Positions 35,511 through 44,678 of a stretch of 64,000 nt of DNA are shown piece after piece (the first letter of the stretch is position 1; each line of letters begins with the position of its first letter). The stretch is from Actinobacillus genomosp. 1 (lineage in GTDB: Bacteria; Pseudomonadota; Gammaproteobacteria; Enterobacterales; Pasteurellaceae): contig NZ_CP103834.1 of the NCBI RefSeq assembly GCF_029774175.1, positions 754,501-818,500 on the forward strand, read 5' to 3'. The position numbers were made by a program, and so were the translations under genes. The notes under the pieces are model-generated. The model searched no databases and was not told the origin of the DNA. It saw only the letters and a program-made list of their open reading frames with translations.

Positions 35511-36599
35511 TTACGCGTTTTCTTTCGCAAATTTATCCATAAATCCAATTAACGCTTGCACGCCTTCAATCGGCATAGCGTTATAGATTGATGCACGCAT
35601 ACCGCCTAACACTTTGTGTCCTTTTAAAGCATGTAAGCCGCAAGCGGTCGCTTCCGCCACAAATTTTGCATTTAATTCGTCATTATCGGTGGTAAAGGTT
35701 ACATTCATCACGGAACGATTGGCTTCGGCAATATAATTACGATAGAAGTTGCTGTTATTTAAATAGTCGTACAACAATTTCGCTTTAGCTTCATTACGTT
35801 TTTCAATCGCCGGTAAACCGCCTTCTTTGATTAAATGTTTAAATACCAATGAACATAAATACCATGCGAATGTCGGCGGCGTATTGATCATTGAATCGGC
35901 ATTGACTTGCGTTTCGTAATTCCAGATAGACGGTGTAGCGGTACGCGCCTTACCAATTAGATCTTCACGTACAATCACTATCGTAATACCTGCCGGACCT
36001 AAATTCTTTTGTGCGCCGGCATAAATTAAACCGAATTTATTAATATCGATTTTACGTGAAAGAATATTCGAAGACATATCCGCCACTAATACCGCATTAC
36101 CTACGTTCGGAATATCGTGAATCTCCACCCCGCTAATCGTTTCGTTCGGACAGTAATGAACGTAGTCATACTGTTCGGCAATATCACTGAAATCCGTACG
36201 AGTTACCGAGATGATCCCGTTTTGATCTTTTTCTACAATATTGATTTCATCGATTTCGCAGAAATTACGCGCTTCTTTCGCCGCCGTACCGGACCAATGA
36301 CCGCTGTTTAAATAAAGAGCCTTACCCTTTTCGCCGATTAAATTCATTGGAATCGCCGCAAATTGTCCTCTCGCACCGCCTTGTAAAAATAGGATCTTAT
36401 AGTTATCCGGAATATTATAGACTTCACGCAGATCTTTATCCGACTGTGTCGCCAACTCCATAAACAATTTACCACGATGACTGACTTCCATCACCGAAGT
36501 CCCTTGATTTTGCCAATTTAATAATTCTTGTTGAGCTTGTTCCAAAACGGCTTTCGGCATCATTGCCGGGCCTGCGCTGAAATTATAAACTTGTGTCAT
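35511..36599 (-). CDS. serC: Phosphoserine aminotransferase
   Basis: A PLP enzyme of serine and pyridoxine synthesis. Starting at the ATG at 36599 (GAGG 8 nt upstream) gives 362 residues, exactly E. coli SerC. The longer frame to 36641 has no ribosome site. Landmarks are VYNFSAGPAMMP at the start, QGGARGQF around 68-75 and GAQKNLGPAG with the PLP lysine. It is flanked by terminators and not fused to aroA as it is in E. coli. Confidence 0.97.
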   Translation of the reverse strand: MTQVYNFSAGPAMMPKAVLEQAQQELLNWQNQGTSVMEVSHRGKLFMELATQSDKDLREVYNIPDNYKILFLQGGARGQFAAIPMNLIGEKGKALYLNSGHWSGTAAKEARNFCEIDEINIVEKDQNGIISVTRTDFSDIAEQYDYVHYCPNETISGVEIHDIPNVGNAVLVADMSSNILSRKIDINKFGLIYAGAQKNLGPAGITIVIVREDLIGKARTATPSIWNYETQVNADSMINTPPTFAWYLCSLVFKHLIKEGGLPAIEKRNEAKAKLLYDYLNNSNFYRNYIAEANRSVMNVTFTTDNDELNAKFVAEATACGLHALKGHKVLGGMRASIYNAMPIEGVQALIGFMDKFAKENA

Positions 36600-36692
36600 T
36601 GTGTTTGCCTCTTTGTGTGTTTTTAAAACCGATTCAATCATTCTAGCGAAAATATTCGCTATTTTAAAAGTACTTTTTTACGGAAAAAAAGT

Positions 36693-36734
36693 AAGCGGTC
36701 AAATTTACAAAAATTTCTGCAAATTCGACCGCTT
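36693..36734 (-). terminator. USS-pair terminator of the rpiR-type gene
   Basis: AAGCGGTC and GACCGCTT at the ends close an AT-rich hairpin of about 42 nt just past the regulator's stop. Confidence 0.7.
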
Positions 36735-36746
36735 GTAATTTATCGA

Positions 36747-37619
36747 TTATCGACCGTGAACGCGTTGTTCTAAGATTACGTCTAAAGTTTTTTGTTTTTG
36801 CTGAATCGATTTTTCCGGCTCCGCTTTAACCAAAAGCGAGTAAATCAGATCAAGTACAAACAATTGCGCCATTTTGGTCCCGATCGAATCTCCTTGCATA
36901 TGACCTTGTCGATTACCGTTAATCAACACATAATCCGCCACATTGGTAATCGGCGAACGAATATGATGAGTAATCGCAATGGTTTTCGCATGATTTTTTC
37001 GTGCGATTTTCAACGCACTGATTACCTCGTCGGAATAACCGGAATGGCTGATACCGATCACAACATCGCCTTCACGTAACAATGATGCCTGCATATACAT
37101 AAAGTGGTTATTAGTAACCGCATCGGTTTGTAAGCCGATACGCATCAATTTATGTTTTGCATCTTCTGCGGTTAATCCGGAAGATCCCACACCGAATAAG
37201 AAAATACGCTCAGCTTTTTGTAATTCCGCCACAACGTATTCCAACTCTTGAAAATCCAATAAATTAATCGTTTCCGCAATCACATTATTTAAACTGCTTT
37301 GCAGCTTCACTGCGATTTCTTTAGGCGTATCACTCTCGGAGACATCCGTATCAAAAATAGAATTACTTCGTTTTTCTTGTGTGGCCAATTCGATTGCCAA
37401 ATCCAATTTAAAATCGGTATAGCCTTTAAAACCGAGCGTACGACAAAATCGGATAAAAGTTGCTTCGCCGACATCCAACTGCTTTGCCACTTCAGATAGT
37501 GAATTTTGGCTTAAAATTTCAGGTTGAGCCAAGATCGCCGCTGCAATTTTCTTTTCCGTTTTAGTCAAACTGGTTTGTAATGCCCCGATTGTATCTAATA
37601 TTTTACCTCTAGCGGACAT
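36747..37619 (-). CDS. RpiR/MurR-family regulator (HTH plus SIS domain)
   Basis: A 290-residue sugar-phosphate-sensing regulator. The amino-terminal HTH (about 1-77, with SLSEVAKQLDVGEATFIRFCR) precedes a SIS domain (from about 120, LFGVGSSGLTAEDAKHK) that binds phosphosugars. AGGAGG lies about 6 nt before the ATG. It follows a YhcH-family gene by 9 nt in the same operon. YhcH proteins sit in sialic-acid operons of the family, so the ligand may be a sialic-acid or amino-sugar phosphate. The H. influenzae sialic-acid regulator SiaR is an RpiR protein. This assignment is inference. Confidence 0.88.
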   Translation of the reverse strand: MSARGKILDTIGALQTSLTKTEKKIAAAILAQPEILSQNSLSEVAKQLDVGEATFIRFCRTLGFKGYTDFKLDLAIELATQEKRSNSIFDTDVSESDTPKEIAVKLQSSLNNVIAETINLLDFQELEYVVAELQKAERIFLFGVGSSGLTAEDAKHKLMRIGLQTDAVTNNHFMYMQASLLREGDVVIGISHSGYSDEVISALKIARKNHAKTIAITHHIRSPITNVADYVLINGNRQGHMQGDSIGTKMAQLFVLDLIYSLLVKAEPEKSIQQKQKTLDVILEQRVHGR

Positions 37620-37628
37620 ATACGCCTC

Positions 37629-38096
37629 CTATAGATAACTAACAGGTACTTTTACTACAAGTTTTTTCAGTAGTTTATTTTGTCCGCTAACGGTATTGCC
37701 CGGTTTATGCGGCTCATAAGGAAGGAAAATCGCAAACATATTCGGTTGTAATATCAACTCATTTTTATCTTCAATCGCATCTGTCAATTGGTAATCGTCT
37801 TCATCTCGATATTCGTCAAATAAAGTTAAATCAGGTTCGCTAAGACCATACTCAATCATTTCCTCTCCGGAAATAAGTAATTGAATATCAATAAATTTAC
37901 GGTGCATTTCAGCTTTTTTATCTTCCGCCGGCGAGGTTTCAAACTCCATTACGTTCATTCGCACCCCTTCTTCCAAATCTTGCCACCCTAAAGGGAGATT
38001 AACTAAATCTAAATTTTTAAGTTTTCCGCATAAACGAGCAAAAACGGGTGGTAATGATTTTGCATAATCCGCACGAGATAAATCACCTAATAACAT
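37629..38096 (-). CDS. YhcH/YjgK/YiaL family protein (NanQ-like)
   Basis: A 155-residue cupin-like protein of the YhcH family, one member of which (NanQ) is an N-acetylneuraminate anomerase. Typical motifs are MLLGDLS at the start, EMHRKFIDIQLLISGEE (with the conserved HR and Q) and FAIFLPYEPHKP near the end. AAGGA sits 6 nt before the ATG. It is co-transcribed with the RpiR-type regulator. Confidence 0.9.
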   Translation of the reverse strand: MLLGDLSRADYAKSLPPVFARLCGKLKNLDLVNLPLGWQDLEEGVRMNVMEFETSPAEDKKAEMHRKFIDIQLLISGEEMIEYGLSEPDLTLFDEYRDEDDYQLTDAIEDKNELILQPNMFAIFLPYEPHKPGNTVSGQNKLLKKLVVKVPVSYL

Positions 38097-38150
38097 ATAA
38101 AGTCCTTATCTTAATTAACTATTACATAGATTGCCGTATCAATTCAGCAA

Positions 38151-38177
38151 ATACTCCACAAATGAAGATATACTCCA
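38151..38177. promoter_or_regulatory. Direct repeat upstream of the yhcH-rpiR operon
   Basis: ATACTCCA occurs at 38151-38158 and again at 38170-38177, 19 bp apart, about 55-80 nt before the yhcH start. RpiR regulators often bind such repeats, but there is no direct evidence here. Confidence 0.25.
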
Positions 38178-38261
38178 ATAATTGTAGGTTAAAGACTTAT
38201 CGTAGAAATAACAAGGAAGAAAAGGAAAAAATGAGAACTAGATCAAAATTTTATAAAGGAA

Positions 38262-38283
38262 GAGGCATAAACGATGATGCCTC
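38262..38283. terminator. Terminator of ppx
   Basis: Stem GAGGCAT/ATGCCTC lies just downstream of ppx on its strand, in the 200-nt gap before yhcH. The rest of the gap is AT-rich. It contains only a weak 25-codon ORF (38234-38308) that I do not accept as a gene. Confidence 0.55.
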
Positions 38284-38294
38284 TTTGTATAGGA

Positions 38295-39803
38295 CTAACT
38301 CACATTGAGTACTAAACCGAGGAAAGCTAAATATTTTTTCTCTTCCTCCAAGTCCGCTAACACCAACGGATTTTTAGCAAGGAAACCGGAATCGAACGTT
38401 AAAATCCAGTCATTATTATTTATATCAAGCGATAAGTTTTTAGGAGTAACCGTTGCTTGACGAGAACGATTAAGCAACACCGCCAATCTAAATAATCTCA
38501 ATAACGTTAAAATATCCCGATGCTGATAGCGATTGGTACTACGAATATCGCTACGCTTAAATCCTTTCAGATGAAAACGCATTAAGGTTGCCAACAAATT
38601 CTGCTGTTCAAAATCAAAACCGGGTAGATCTCGATTCGCAATAATGTAAGCGGAATGTCTATTGACACCGTTATGATTGATCACAATGCCGATTTCATGC
38701 AGTAAACTGGCCCACTTTAACATACCGGACAATTCCGCCGTTTGACGACGGTTTCTCCAACTTTTAACTTGTTCAAATAATGCCAGTGCCGTATGCTCCA
38801 CTCGATTTGCTTGTTGCTGATCGATATTAAACTGCTCGGCTAACGCCTCTGCCGTACGCTGCCTAATATCGCCCACTTGGAAACTTTTTTCCAAGCCGTA
38901 CATTACCCCTTCTCGTAACGCACCATCGGAATAACGCATAGATTCAATTCTGAAAGTATGAAAAAGGGCGAGTAAAATCGCTAATCCTGGCACTAAAACA
39001 TCGGCGCGTTCTTCTATTAATCCTTTCATTTGGATAGCACTAAGAGAATTAAAACGTAAACAGTCGTCTATTAACGCCTGCAAACGTTCTTCCGTAATTA
39101 ACCCGTCGCGATAACCGTTTGCAATTAATACTTTTTGTACCGTTTTTATCGTGCCGGAAGAGCCTAATACGTGTTGCCAACCGAGCTGACGATATTCCCA
39201 AGCCAGATCTTCGATTTTTTCCATCGCAAGTTGATAAGCACTGTCAAAACGTTCTATATTTAGTTCACCTTTTGCAAAAAAACGCTTAGCAAAACTCACA
39301 CATCCCATATGACGGCTTTCGGCACGTAACGGCGTAAAGTTATCGCCGATAGTCATTTCCGTTGAGCCGCCGCCGATATCAACCACAAATTTTCGCCCGC
39401 GTTCCGGTTGCGTATGGCTTACCCCGGAATAAATCAGACGAGCCTCTTCTTGCCCGGAAATAATTTGGATGGGATACGGAAATACTTCAGCCGCCTGTTT
39501 TAAAAACTCATCATTATTAATAGCGCGGCGTAAGGTATAGGTTCCGACAACTTTCACATTGTCTGCGGAAAAACCGTGCAATCTATCTGCAAATAGGGCT
39601 AAACATTCCACGCCTCGGGTAATGGCTGCTTGATCTAAAATACGGTGTTCGTCTAATCCGTCCGCTAAACGGACTCTACGCTTTAAACGAGATAGCACTT
39701 GAATCGAGCCATTCACAATTCGTGCGACAATCATATGAAAGCTGTTCGATCCTAAATCGATCGCAGCAAACTCTCTCGGCGTTAATTGTTTAGACGATGA
39801 CAT
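38295..39803 (-). CDS. ppx: Exopolyphosphatase
   Basis: A 502-residue Ppx/GppA-family phosphatase that hydrolyses long-chain polyphosphate from the end. FAAIDLGSNSFHM near residue 12-24 and VVDIGGGSTEM around 141-151 form the ATPase-like phosphate-binding loops. An HD-like helical domain follows with HEIG. It is closer to E. coli Ppx than to GppA by the REFAAIDLGSNSFHM and GGGSTE segments. Its usual partner ppk is not in the window. Confidence 0.9.
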   Translation of the reverse strand: MSSSKQLTPREFAAIDLGSNSFHMIVARIVNGSIQVLSRLKRRVRLADGLDEHRILDQAAITRGVECLALFADRLHGFSADNVKVVGTYTLRRAINNDEFLKQAAEVFPYPIQIISGQEEARLIYSGVSHTQPERGRKFVVDIGGGSTEMTIGDNFTPLRAESRHMGCVSFAKRFFAKGELNIERFDSAYQLAMEKIEDLAWEYRQLGWQHVLGSSGTIKTVQKVLIANGYRDGLITEERLQALIDDCLRFNSLSAIQMKGLIEERADVLVPGLAILLALFHTFRIESMRYSDGALREGVMYGLEKSFQVGDIRQRTAEALAEQFNIDQQQANRVEHTALALFEQVKSWRNRRQTAELSGMLKWASLLHEIGIVINHNGVNRHSAYIIANRDLPGFDFEQQNLLATLMRFHLKGFKRSDIRSTNRYQHRDILTLLRLFRLAVLLNRSRQATVTPKNLSLDINNNDWILTFDSGFLAKNPLVLADLEEEKKYLAFLGLVLNVS

Positions 39804-40013
39804 GAAAAATATCCTTATAAGCGAACATTGAAGATAAAATATTGGAATTCTATCATTTTTACTACGAATCGATAGAAAATTTCTTAATTAATTTGACTAT
39901 GTCGTTGTTTATTTGCACAAATAAATCAGGCGATACAAAACATTTTGACGAATCAGGTTAAAAGGTCTAGGATTCATTCAGTTTTATTATTCACTAACCA
40001 AGAGGATCCTCAA

Positions 40014-40349
40014 ATGGCTGATGTAAAAAAACAATCTTTCCAAGATATGTTGGATTATGTTCATCTCTACCGTTTAAAAAATAAACTCCATCGTGAAACA
40101 GCGGATAATGATCGCAAAATTCGTGATAACCAAAAACGTGTATTGCTTTTAGATAATTTGAATCAATATATTGATGATTCGATGAGTGTAGAAGATATTC
40201 GCGCCATCATTGCCAATATGCGCGACGACTACGAAAATCGTGTAGACGACTATATGATCCGTAATGCGGAACTGTCAAAACAACGCCGTGAAATCCGCCA
40301 AAAAATGGCGGCACATAAAACGGCTGCATCAGAAAAAAATGAGAAATAA
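40014..40349 (+). CDS. Hypothetical coiled-coil protein (111 aa)
   Basis: I choose the ATG at 40014, with GAGG about 8 nt upstream. The longer frame to 39945 has no ribosome site. The protein MADVKKQSFQDMLDYVHLYR… is hydrophilic, rich in K, R, D and E, and predicted mainly helical with coiled-coil potential (residues 20-105). It has no signal peptide or membrane segment. I recall similar Pasteurellaceae proteins of unknown function but cannot name a family. It lies between ppx and the lysC riboswitch and is followed by a hairpin. Confidence 0.85.
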   Translation: MADVKKQSFQDMLDYVHLYRLKNKLHRETADNDRKIRDNQKRVLLLDNLNQYIDDSMSVEDIRAIIANMRDDYENRVDDYMIRNAELSKQRREIRQKMAAHKTAASEKNEK

Positions 40350-40361
40350 TTAATTTCTCTC

Positions 40362-40415
40362 ATAGCGGTCGGAATCGTTTAATTTTTTGCAAAGATAAAT
40401 TAAACATCCGACCTC
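40362..40415 (+). terminator. Terminator after the hypothetical protein
   Basis: Imperfect long stem with TTTAATTT/AAATTAAA and GGTCGGA/TCCGACC arms, followed by TTTTA. Confidence 0.5.
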
Positions 40416-40549
40416 TTTTATTTTACCGCTTTATTTCCCTCAAATTAGCCCATTCCTTAAGCATTCTTTTCATTCCGAATAAATATCGTTTGACACCTTT
40501 ATCATAAAAAGGTATTTCTATACACGCTTTCCGGACTATATTGGAAAGA

Positions 40550-40720
40550 AGTAATGATTTTTATCATTGCGGGAGAGGCGCAACACTCAGGCAGTTTAAT
40601 CTAAGGCAACTAGGGCCGTTTGAGGATTAAATGATGGGAGTGCTTGCCGAGGTGTGAATTCACTAGACTGGAATGAACATCGGCTGAGTCAGGTTGAATC
40701 CTATCAGCTGTCATTTAACA
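40550..40720 (+). ncRNA. Lysine riboswitch (L-box) of lysC
   Basis: The leader contains the conserved blocks AGAGGCGC (around 40574), GTGCTTGCCGAGGTG (around 40640) and CATCGGCTGAGTCAGG (around 40677), then TCAGCTGTCA near the end. These occur in the same order as in the E. coli lysC leader. A five-base P1 closing stem may join 40553-40557 and 40711-40715. It lies about 125 nt before lysC and should lower its expression at high lysine. Confidence 0.85.
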
Positions 40721-40845
40721 CAAGTTTAAATGGAGTGCTCTGATTAATTGGTTCTTAAATCAAACCGCCTAATCTACTCAATTTCCTTTCGAATATCCAC
40801 TACACAACATCATCTATTATTTTTTGATTATAGGAAATTCTTATT

Positions 40846-42198
40846 ATGTCTCATCTTTCGGTTGCAAAATTCGGTGGAACCAGTGTAGCAAATTTCGACG
40901 CAATGACGTCTTGTGCAAATATCGTAACGGCGGATGCCAATACTCGTGTCGTGGTACTTTCTGCATCAGCAGGCGTGACCAATTATTTAGTAGAATTAGC
41001 GAACGGTTGTGAAAAAGAACATCGTGAAGAAATCTTAAATGCGGTACGTACTATTCAATATAACATTATTGAGAAATTACAAAATCAAAGTGAGATTTCT
41101 GCCGAAATCGACGAATTATTACAGCATATCAGCGCATTAGCCGAATCCGCAAGTCTTGCGACATCTAACGCGCTCACCGACGAACTCATCTGTCACGGTG
41201 AAATGATGTCCACCAAAATTTTCACTCAATTATTAAAAGAACGTAATTTTCCGGCTGTTTGGGTAGATGTGCGTGACATTGTCGCGACAAATAGTAATTA
41301 CGGTAAGGCGGCACCTAATGATGAAAAAACGCAACAACAATCCGATGCGATTATTAAACCGTTAATTGCCGCAGGTAACGTAGTGATTACTCAAGGCTTT
41401 ATCGGTCGAGATGATGAAGGTAAAACAACCACATTAGGCCGCGGCGGTTCAGACTACTCTGCGGCATTATTAGCGGAAGTATTAAATGCAAACGACGTTT
41501 TAATTTGGACGGACGTACCGGGTATTTACACTACCGATCCGCGTGTCGTACCGAACGCAAAACGTATTGATACCATGGCGTTTAACGAAGCGGCGGAAAT
41601 GGCAACTTTTGGTGCCAAAGTATTACACCCTGCCACATTACTACCGGCCGTACGTAGCAATATTCCGGTATATGTCGGTTCAAGTAAAGCACCGGAACAG
41701 GGCGGTACTTGGGTAACGCGTGACCCGCAACCTCGTCCGACTTTCCGAGCAATTGCGTTACGTCGTAACCAAACACTATTAACGCTTTCCAGCCTTTCAA
41801 TGCTTCACGCTCAAGGCTTTTTGGCTAACGTGTTCGCCATCCTTGCAAAACATAAAATTTCAGTCGATGTGATTACTACGTCCGAAGTAAGCGTTGCATT
41901 AACTCTAGATAAAACCGGTTCCGCATCATCAGGTGCAGATATGTTATCCAAAGAGTTACTTGATGAATTAAACGCTTATTGCCACGTACAAGTGGAAAAC
42001 GATTTAGCGTTAGTTGCGATTATCGGTAATAATTTACATACTCAAGCCGGTGTAGCGAAACAGCTATTCCATACGATTGAAAATTTCAATATTCGTTTAA
42101 TTAGCTATGGTGCAAGCACTAATAACGTTTGTACGTTAATTAAAAATGCTGAAGCGGATGAAGTTGTACGTGCGCTTCACGCCGGTTTATTCGAATAA
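40846..42198 (+). CDS. lysC: Lysine-sensitive aspartokinase III
   Basis: A 450-residue kinase that phosphorylates aspartate at the head of the lysine/threonine/methionine/DAP family. KFGGTSV is at 8-14. The catalytic half is followed by two carboxyl ACT-type regulatory domains (about 300-450). Length equals E. coli LysC (449). The lysine riboswitch upstream gives transcriptional or translational control on top of feedback inhibition. It supplies dapB in the same window. Confidence 0.97.
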   Translation: MSHLSVAKFGGTSVANFDAMTSCANIVTADANTRVVVLSASAGVTNYLVELANGCEKEHREEILNAVRTIQYNIIEKLQNQSEISAEIDELLQHISALAESASLATSNALTDELICHGEMMSTKIFTQLLKERNFPAVWVDVRDIVATNSNYGKAAPNDEKTQQQSDAIIKPLIAAGNVVITQGFIGRDDEGKTTTLGRGGSDYSAALLAEVLNANDVLIWTDVPGIYTTDPRVVPNAKRIDTMAFNEAAEMATFGAKVLHPATLLPAVRSNIPVYVGSSKAPEQGGTWVTRDPQPRPTFRAIALRRNQTLLTLSSLSMLHAQGFLANVFAILAKHKISVDVITTSEVSVALTLDKTGSASSGADMLSKELLDELNAYCHVQVENDLALVAIIGNNLHTQAGVAKQLFHTIENFNIRLISYGASTNNVCTLIKNAEADEVVRALHAGLFE

Positions 42199-42222
42199 TA
42201 GTAGAAGATTCAGGACAAAAAC

Positions 42223-42265
42223 AAGCGGTCGGCTTTTGTAAATTTTTAGCAAAAACCGACCGCTT
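42223..42265 (+). terminator. USS-pair terminator of lysC
   Basis: AAGCGGTCGG (42223-42232) and CCGACCGCTT (42256-42265) form a 10-bp stem. Confidence 0.7.
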
Positions 42266-42309
42266 ATATTGTATTAAGCTATTTCCAAAATACGCATACC
42301 GACGTATGA

Positions 42310-42759
42310 CTATTCTCTTAATTTTTCAATTTCTTTCGTAAACTCTTCGATATCATCAAAACTGAGATACACTGAAGCAAAACGAATATAAGCGACTTTA
42401 TCCAATTGTTTTAAAGCATCCATTGCAAGGCTACCGACTAATTTACTCGGTACTTCTCTCTCACCGGTTGATTGAAGCTGAATAATAATTTTACTGATAG
42501 CTTTTTCCACATCATCCGCACTAACCGGGCGTTTTTCCAACGCACGATTTAAGCTGACTCGTAATTTATTTGCATCAAACGGAACGCGGTTACCATTATT
42601 TTTTACAATATAAGGTACGACTAATTCCGCAGACTCAAATGTCGTAAAACGTTCTTTACAGCTGGTACATTCACGACGGCGACGAATTTGATAACCGTCC
42701 GCAGCAAGACGAGAATCGACGACTTTGGTTTCTTCTGCGGCACAAAACGGGCAGTGCAT
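42310..42759 (-). CDS. nrdR: Transcriptional repressor of ribonucleotide reductases
   Basis: A 149-residue ATP-cone regulator. The zinc ribbon is Cys3, Cys6, Cys31 and Cys34 (HCPFC and CTSC). The ATP cone (VPYIVKNNGNRVPFD) follows from about residue 48. Length equals E. coli NrdR. The ATG overlaps the stop of the ycgL-type gene (TAATG), so these are co-translated with dnaB upstream. Confidence 0.97.
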   Translation of the reverse strand: MHCPFCAAEETKVVDSRLAADGYQIRRRRECTSCKERFTTFESAELVVPYIVKNNGNRVPFDANKLRVSLNRALEKRPVSADDVEKAISKIIIQLQSTGEREVPSKLVGSLAMDALKQLDKVAYIRFASVYLSFDDIEEFTKEIEKLRE

Positions 42760-43046
42760 TAGTTACCCCCTTTATGCTGTTCAAGGAATGTTTTGAGCAA
42801 ATTTTCCGGTGGAGGCGGCATCTGTAAGAAAAAGCCTTGCGTTTGAATCGCTTGCAAAACTTCTTCGTTTTTTGACCGCTTGAGCTGCTTTTCACCGGTT
42901 AAATTAAATAACATCACAAATTGCGGTTTACCAAACATTTGGCGTAATGCTTCCGGTACGCTATCAAATTGATCTCGCTTTGCTACATACAGGAACATCC
43001 CCTCTTTTTTAGGACTTCTGTAAATCGCACAAAGATTAGTACTCAT
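42759..43046 (-). CDS. ycgL: YcgL-family protein
   Basis: A 95-residue small cytoplasmic protein with the YcgL signature (CAIYRSPKKEGMFLYV and FVMLFNLTGEKQL). Function is not established. I choose the ATG at 43046, about 9 nt after GGAG inside the dnaB end; an ATG 6 nt upstream is the alternative. It overlaps the dnaB tail by 11 nt. Confidence 0.85.
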   Translation of the reverse strand: MSTNLCAIYRSPKKEGMFLYVAKRDQFDSVPEALRQMFGKPQFVMLFNLTGEKQLKRSKNEEVLQAIQTQGFFLQMPPPPENLLKTFLEQHKGGN

Positions 43047-44499
43047 CGTCATAGGCTCCGCCTGTATAATTATCAAACCTTGAATATTGACCTTGGAAAG
43101 TTAAACGGACTCGTCCAATTGGGCCGTTACGCTGTTTACCGATAATGATTTCCGCTATCCCTTTTAGATCCGAATTATCGTTATACACTTCATCACGATA
43201 AATAAACATAATTAAGTCCGCATCTTGCTCAATAGAGCCGGATTCACGTAAATCCGAGTTTACCGGACGTTTATCCGCACGTTGTTCCAAGCTGCGGTTT
43301 AACTGCGACAGCGCCACAACCGGCACTTGCAATTCTTTCGCTAATGCTTTCAGAGAACGAGAAATCTCAGCAATCTCGAGGGTTCGGTTATCGGAAAACG
43401 CCGGCGCACGCATTAATTGCAAATAATCCACCATAATTAAACTTAAACCGCCGTTCTCACGATAAACTCGTCTTGCCCGCGAACGCAATTCGGTTGGTGT
43501 TAAGCCAGAACTATCATCGATATAGATATTTTTACGCTCTTGCAAAATTGCCATCGTGCTGGATATTTTCGCCCAATCTTCATCATCATGAATCTGTCCG
43601 GTTCGGATCTTGGTTTGATCCACGCGAGAAAGCGAAGCCAACATACGCATCATAATTTGGTCTGCCGGCATCTCAAGGCTGAAAATCAAGACAGGTTTTG
43701 CCGGTTTTTTTCGCGGATTACCGTATTCATCCAAATCATTCGGATCTTCTACATCCAGTAATGACGCATTTTCACATAGATTCATTGCGAAAGTGGTTTT
43801 ACCCATTGACGGACGTGCCGCGACGATAATTAAATCTGACGGCTGTAGCCCGGCAGTTTTCTTATTTAGGTCAAGAAAACCGGTTGAAACACCCGTTACC
43901 CCACCGTTATGGCGATTTTTTGAAAGCATCTCGATACGGGCAAGCGTATTAATTAAAATATCATCAATCTTCTGAGGACCTTCATTTGCTGCATGGCGTT
44001 TTTCTGCAATTTCAAATACGATACGTTCAGCTTCATCCAAAACATCTTTAGAACTTCTGCCCTTGGTATGGTATGCCATTTCCGCAATTTGATTACCCGC
44101 CGAAATCACACCGCGTAAATCCGAACGATCGCGAACAATATCCGCATAAGCAAGAATATTTGCAGCACTCGGTGTATTTTTGGAGAGCTCGGCTAAATAA
44201 GCGAAACCGCCTACATCTTGCAATACGCCTTTGTCTTTTAACGCCTGATCGAGCGTAATAATATCTATAGGCTGGTTGTGGCGCACTAACTCCACCATCT
44301 GCTCAAAAATGGTGCGATGCGCATAATTATAAAAATCACCGGCTTGAATGCGCTCAGATACATTATCCCAATGTTCGTTATTCAGCATGATTCCGCCTAA
44401 TACGGCTTGTTCCGCTTCAATAGAATGTGGAGAAATCGCAATTTGTTCCACTTGCTTATCTCTTGAATTCTCTTTATTTATTGGCGTGTACTCAGGCAT
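43036..44499 (-). CDS. dnaB: Replicative DNA helicase
   Basis: A hexameric 5'-3' helicase of the replisome of about 487 residues. The amino-terminal domain has EAEQAVLGGIML near residue 28. The RecA-like motor has Walker A ARPSMGKTTFAMN, and DYLQLM follows as Walker B. I prefer the ATG at 44499, with AAAGAG about 7 nt upstream. The longer frame from 44523 lacks a ribosome site. Operon dnaB-ycgL-nrdR. Confidence 0.96.
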   Translation of the reverse strand: MPEYTPINKENSRDKQVEQIAISPHSIEAEQAVLGGIMLNNEHWDNVSERIQAGDFYNYAHRTIFEQMVELVRHNQPIDIITLDQALKDKGVLQDVGGFAYLAELSKNTPSAANILAYADIVRDRSDLRGVISAGNQIAEMAYHTKGRSSKDVLDEAERIVFEIAEKRHAANEGPQKIDDILINTLARIEMLSKNRHNGGVTGVSTGFLDLNKKTAGLQPSDLIIVAARPSMGKTTFAMNLCENASLLDVEDPNDLDEYGNPRKKPAKPVLIFSLEMPADQIMMRMLASLSRVDQTKIRTGQIHDDEDWAKISSTMAILQERKNIYIDDSSGLTPTELRSRARRVYRENGGLSLIMVDYLQLMRAPAFSDNRTLEIAEISRSLKALAKELQVPVVALSQLNRSLEQRADKRPVNSDLRESGSIEQDADLIMFIYRDEVYNDNSDLKGIAEIIIGKQRNGPIGRVRLTFQGQYSRFDNYTGGAYDDEY

Positions 44500-44628
44500 A
44501 TTCATACTCTTTCTATTAATCATATCGGTAATTAGTTTAACGGAATTTTCTGTAAATTGAAATTTGCAAATGTTAAGTGAAAATCGACCGCTTAAATTTT
44601 ACTTTACATTATTAAAAATCCTAATAGA

Positions 44629-44647
44629 ATTATTGGGAATCATTTTC
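44629..44647 (+). promoter_or_regulatory. Fur box before the siderophore ABC operon
   Basis: ATTATTGGGAATCATTTTC matches the 19-bp Fur consensus at 13 positions and lies about 32 nt before the binding-protein start. It predicts iron repression of the whole operon. Confidence 0.7.
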
Positions 44648-44678
44648 ATTACATCCACTCACTAAAGGAATGCTCATT

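Noticed and set aside
38048..38308. Plus-strand ORF of 86 codons over the yhcH start and gap
   Set aside because: Runs antisense into yhcH and ppx, lacks family resemblance, and holds a terminator stem.
43540..43761. ORFs inside dnaB on the opposite strand
   Set aside because: Shadows of a highly conserved helicase gene.
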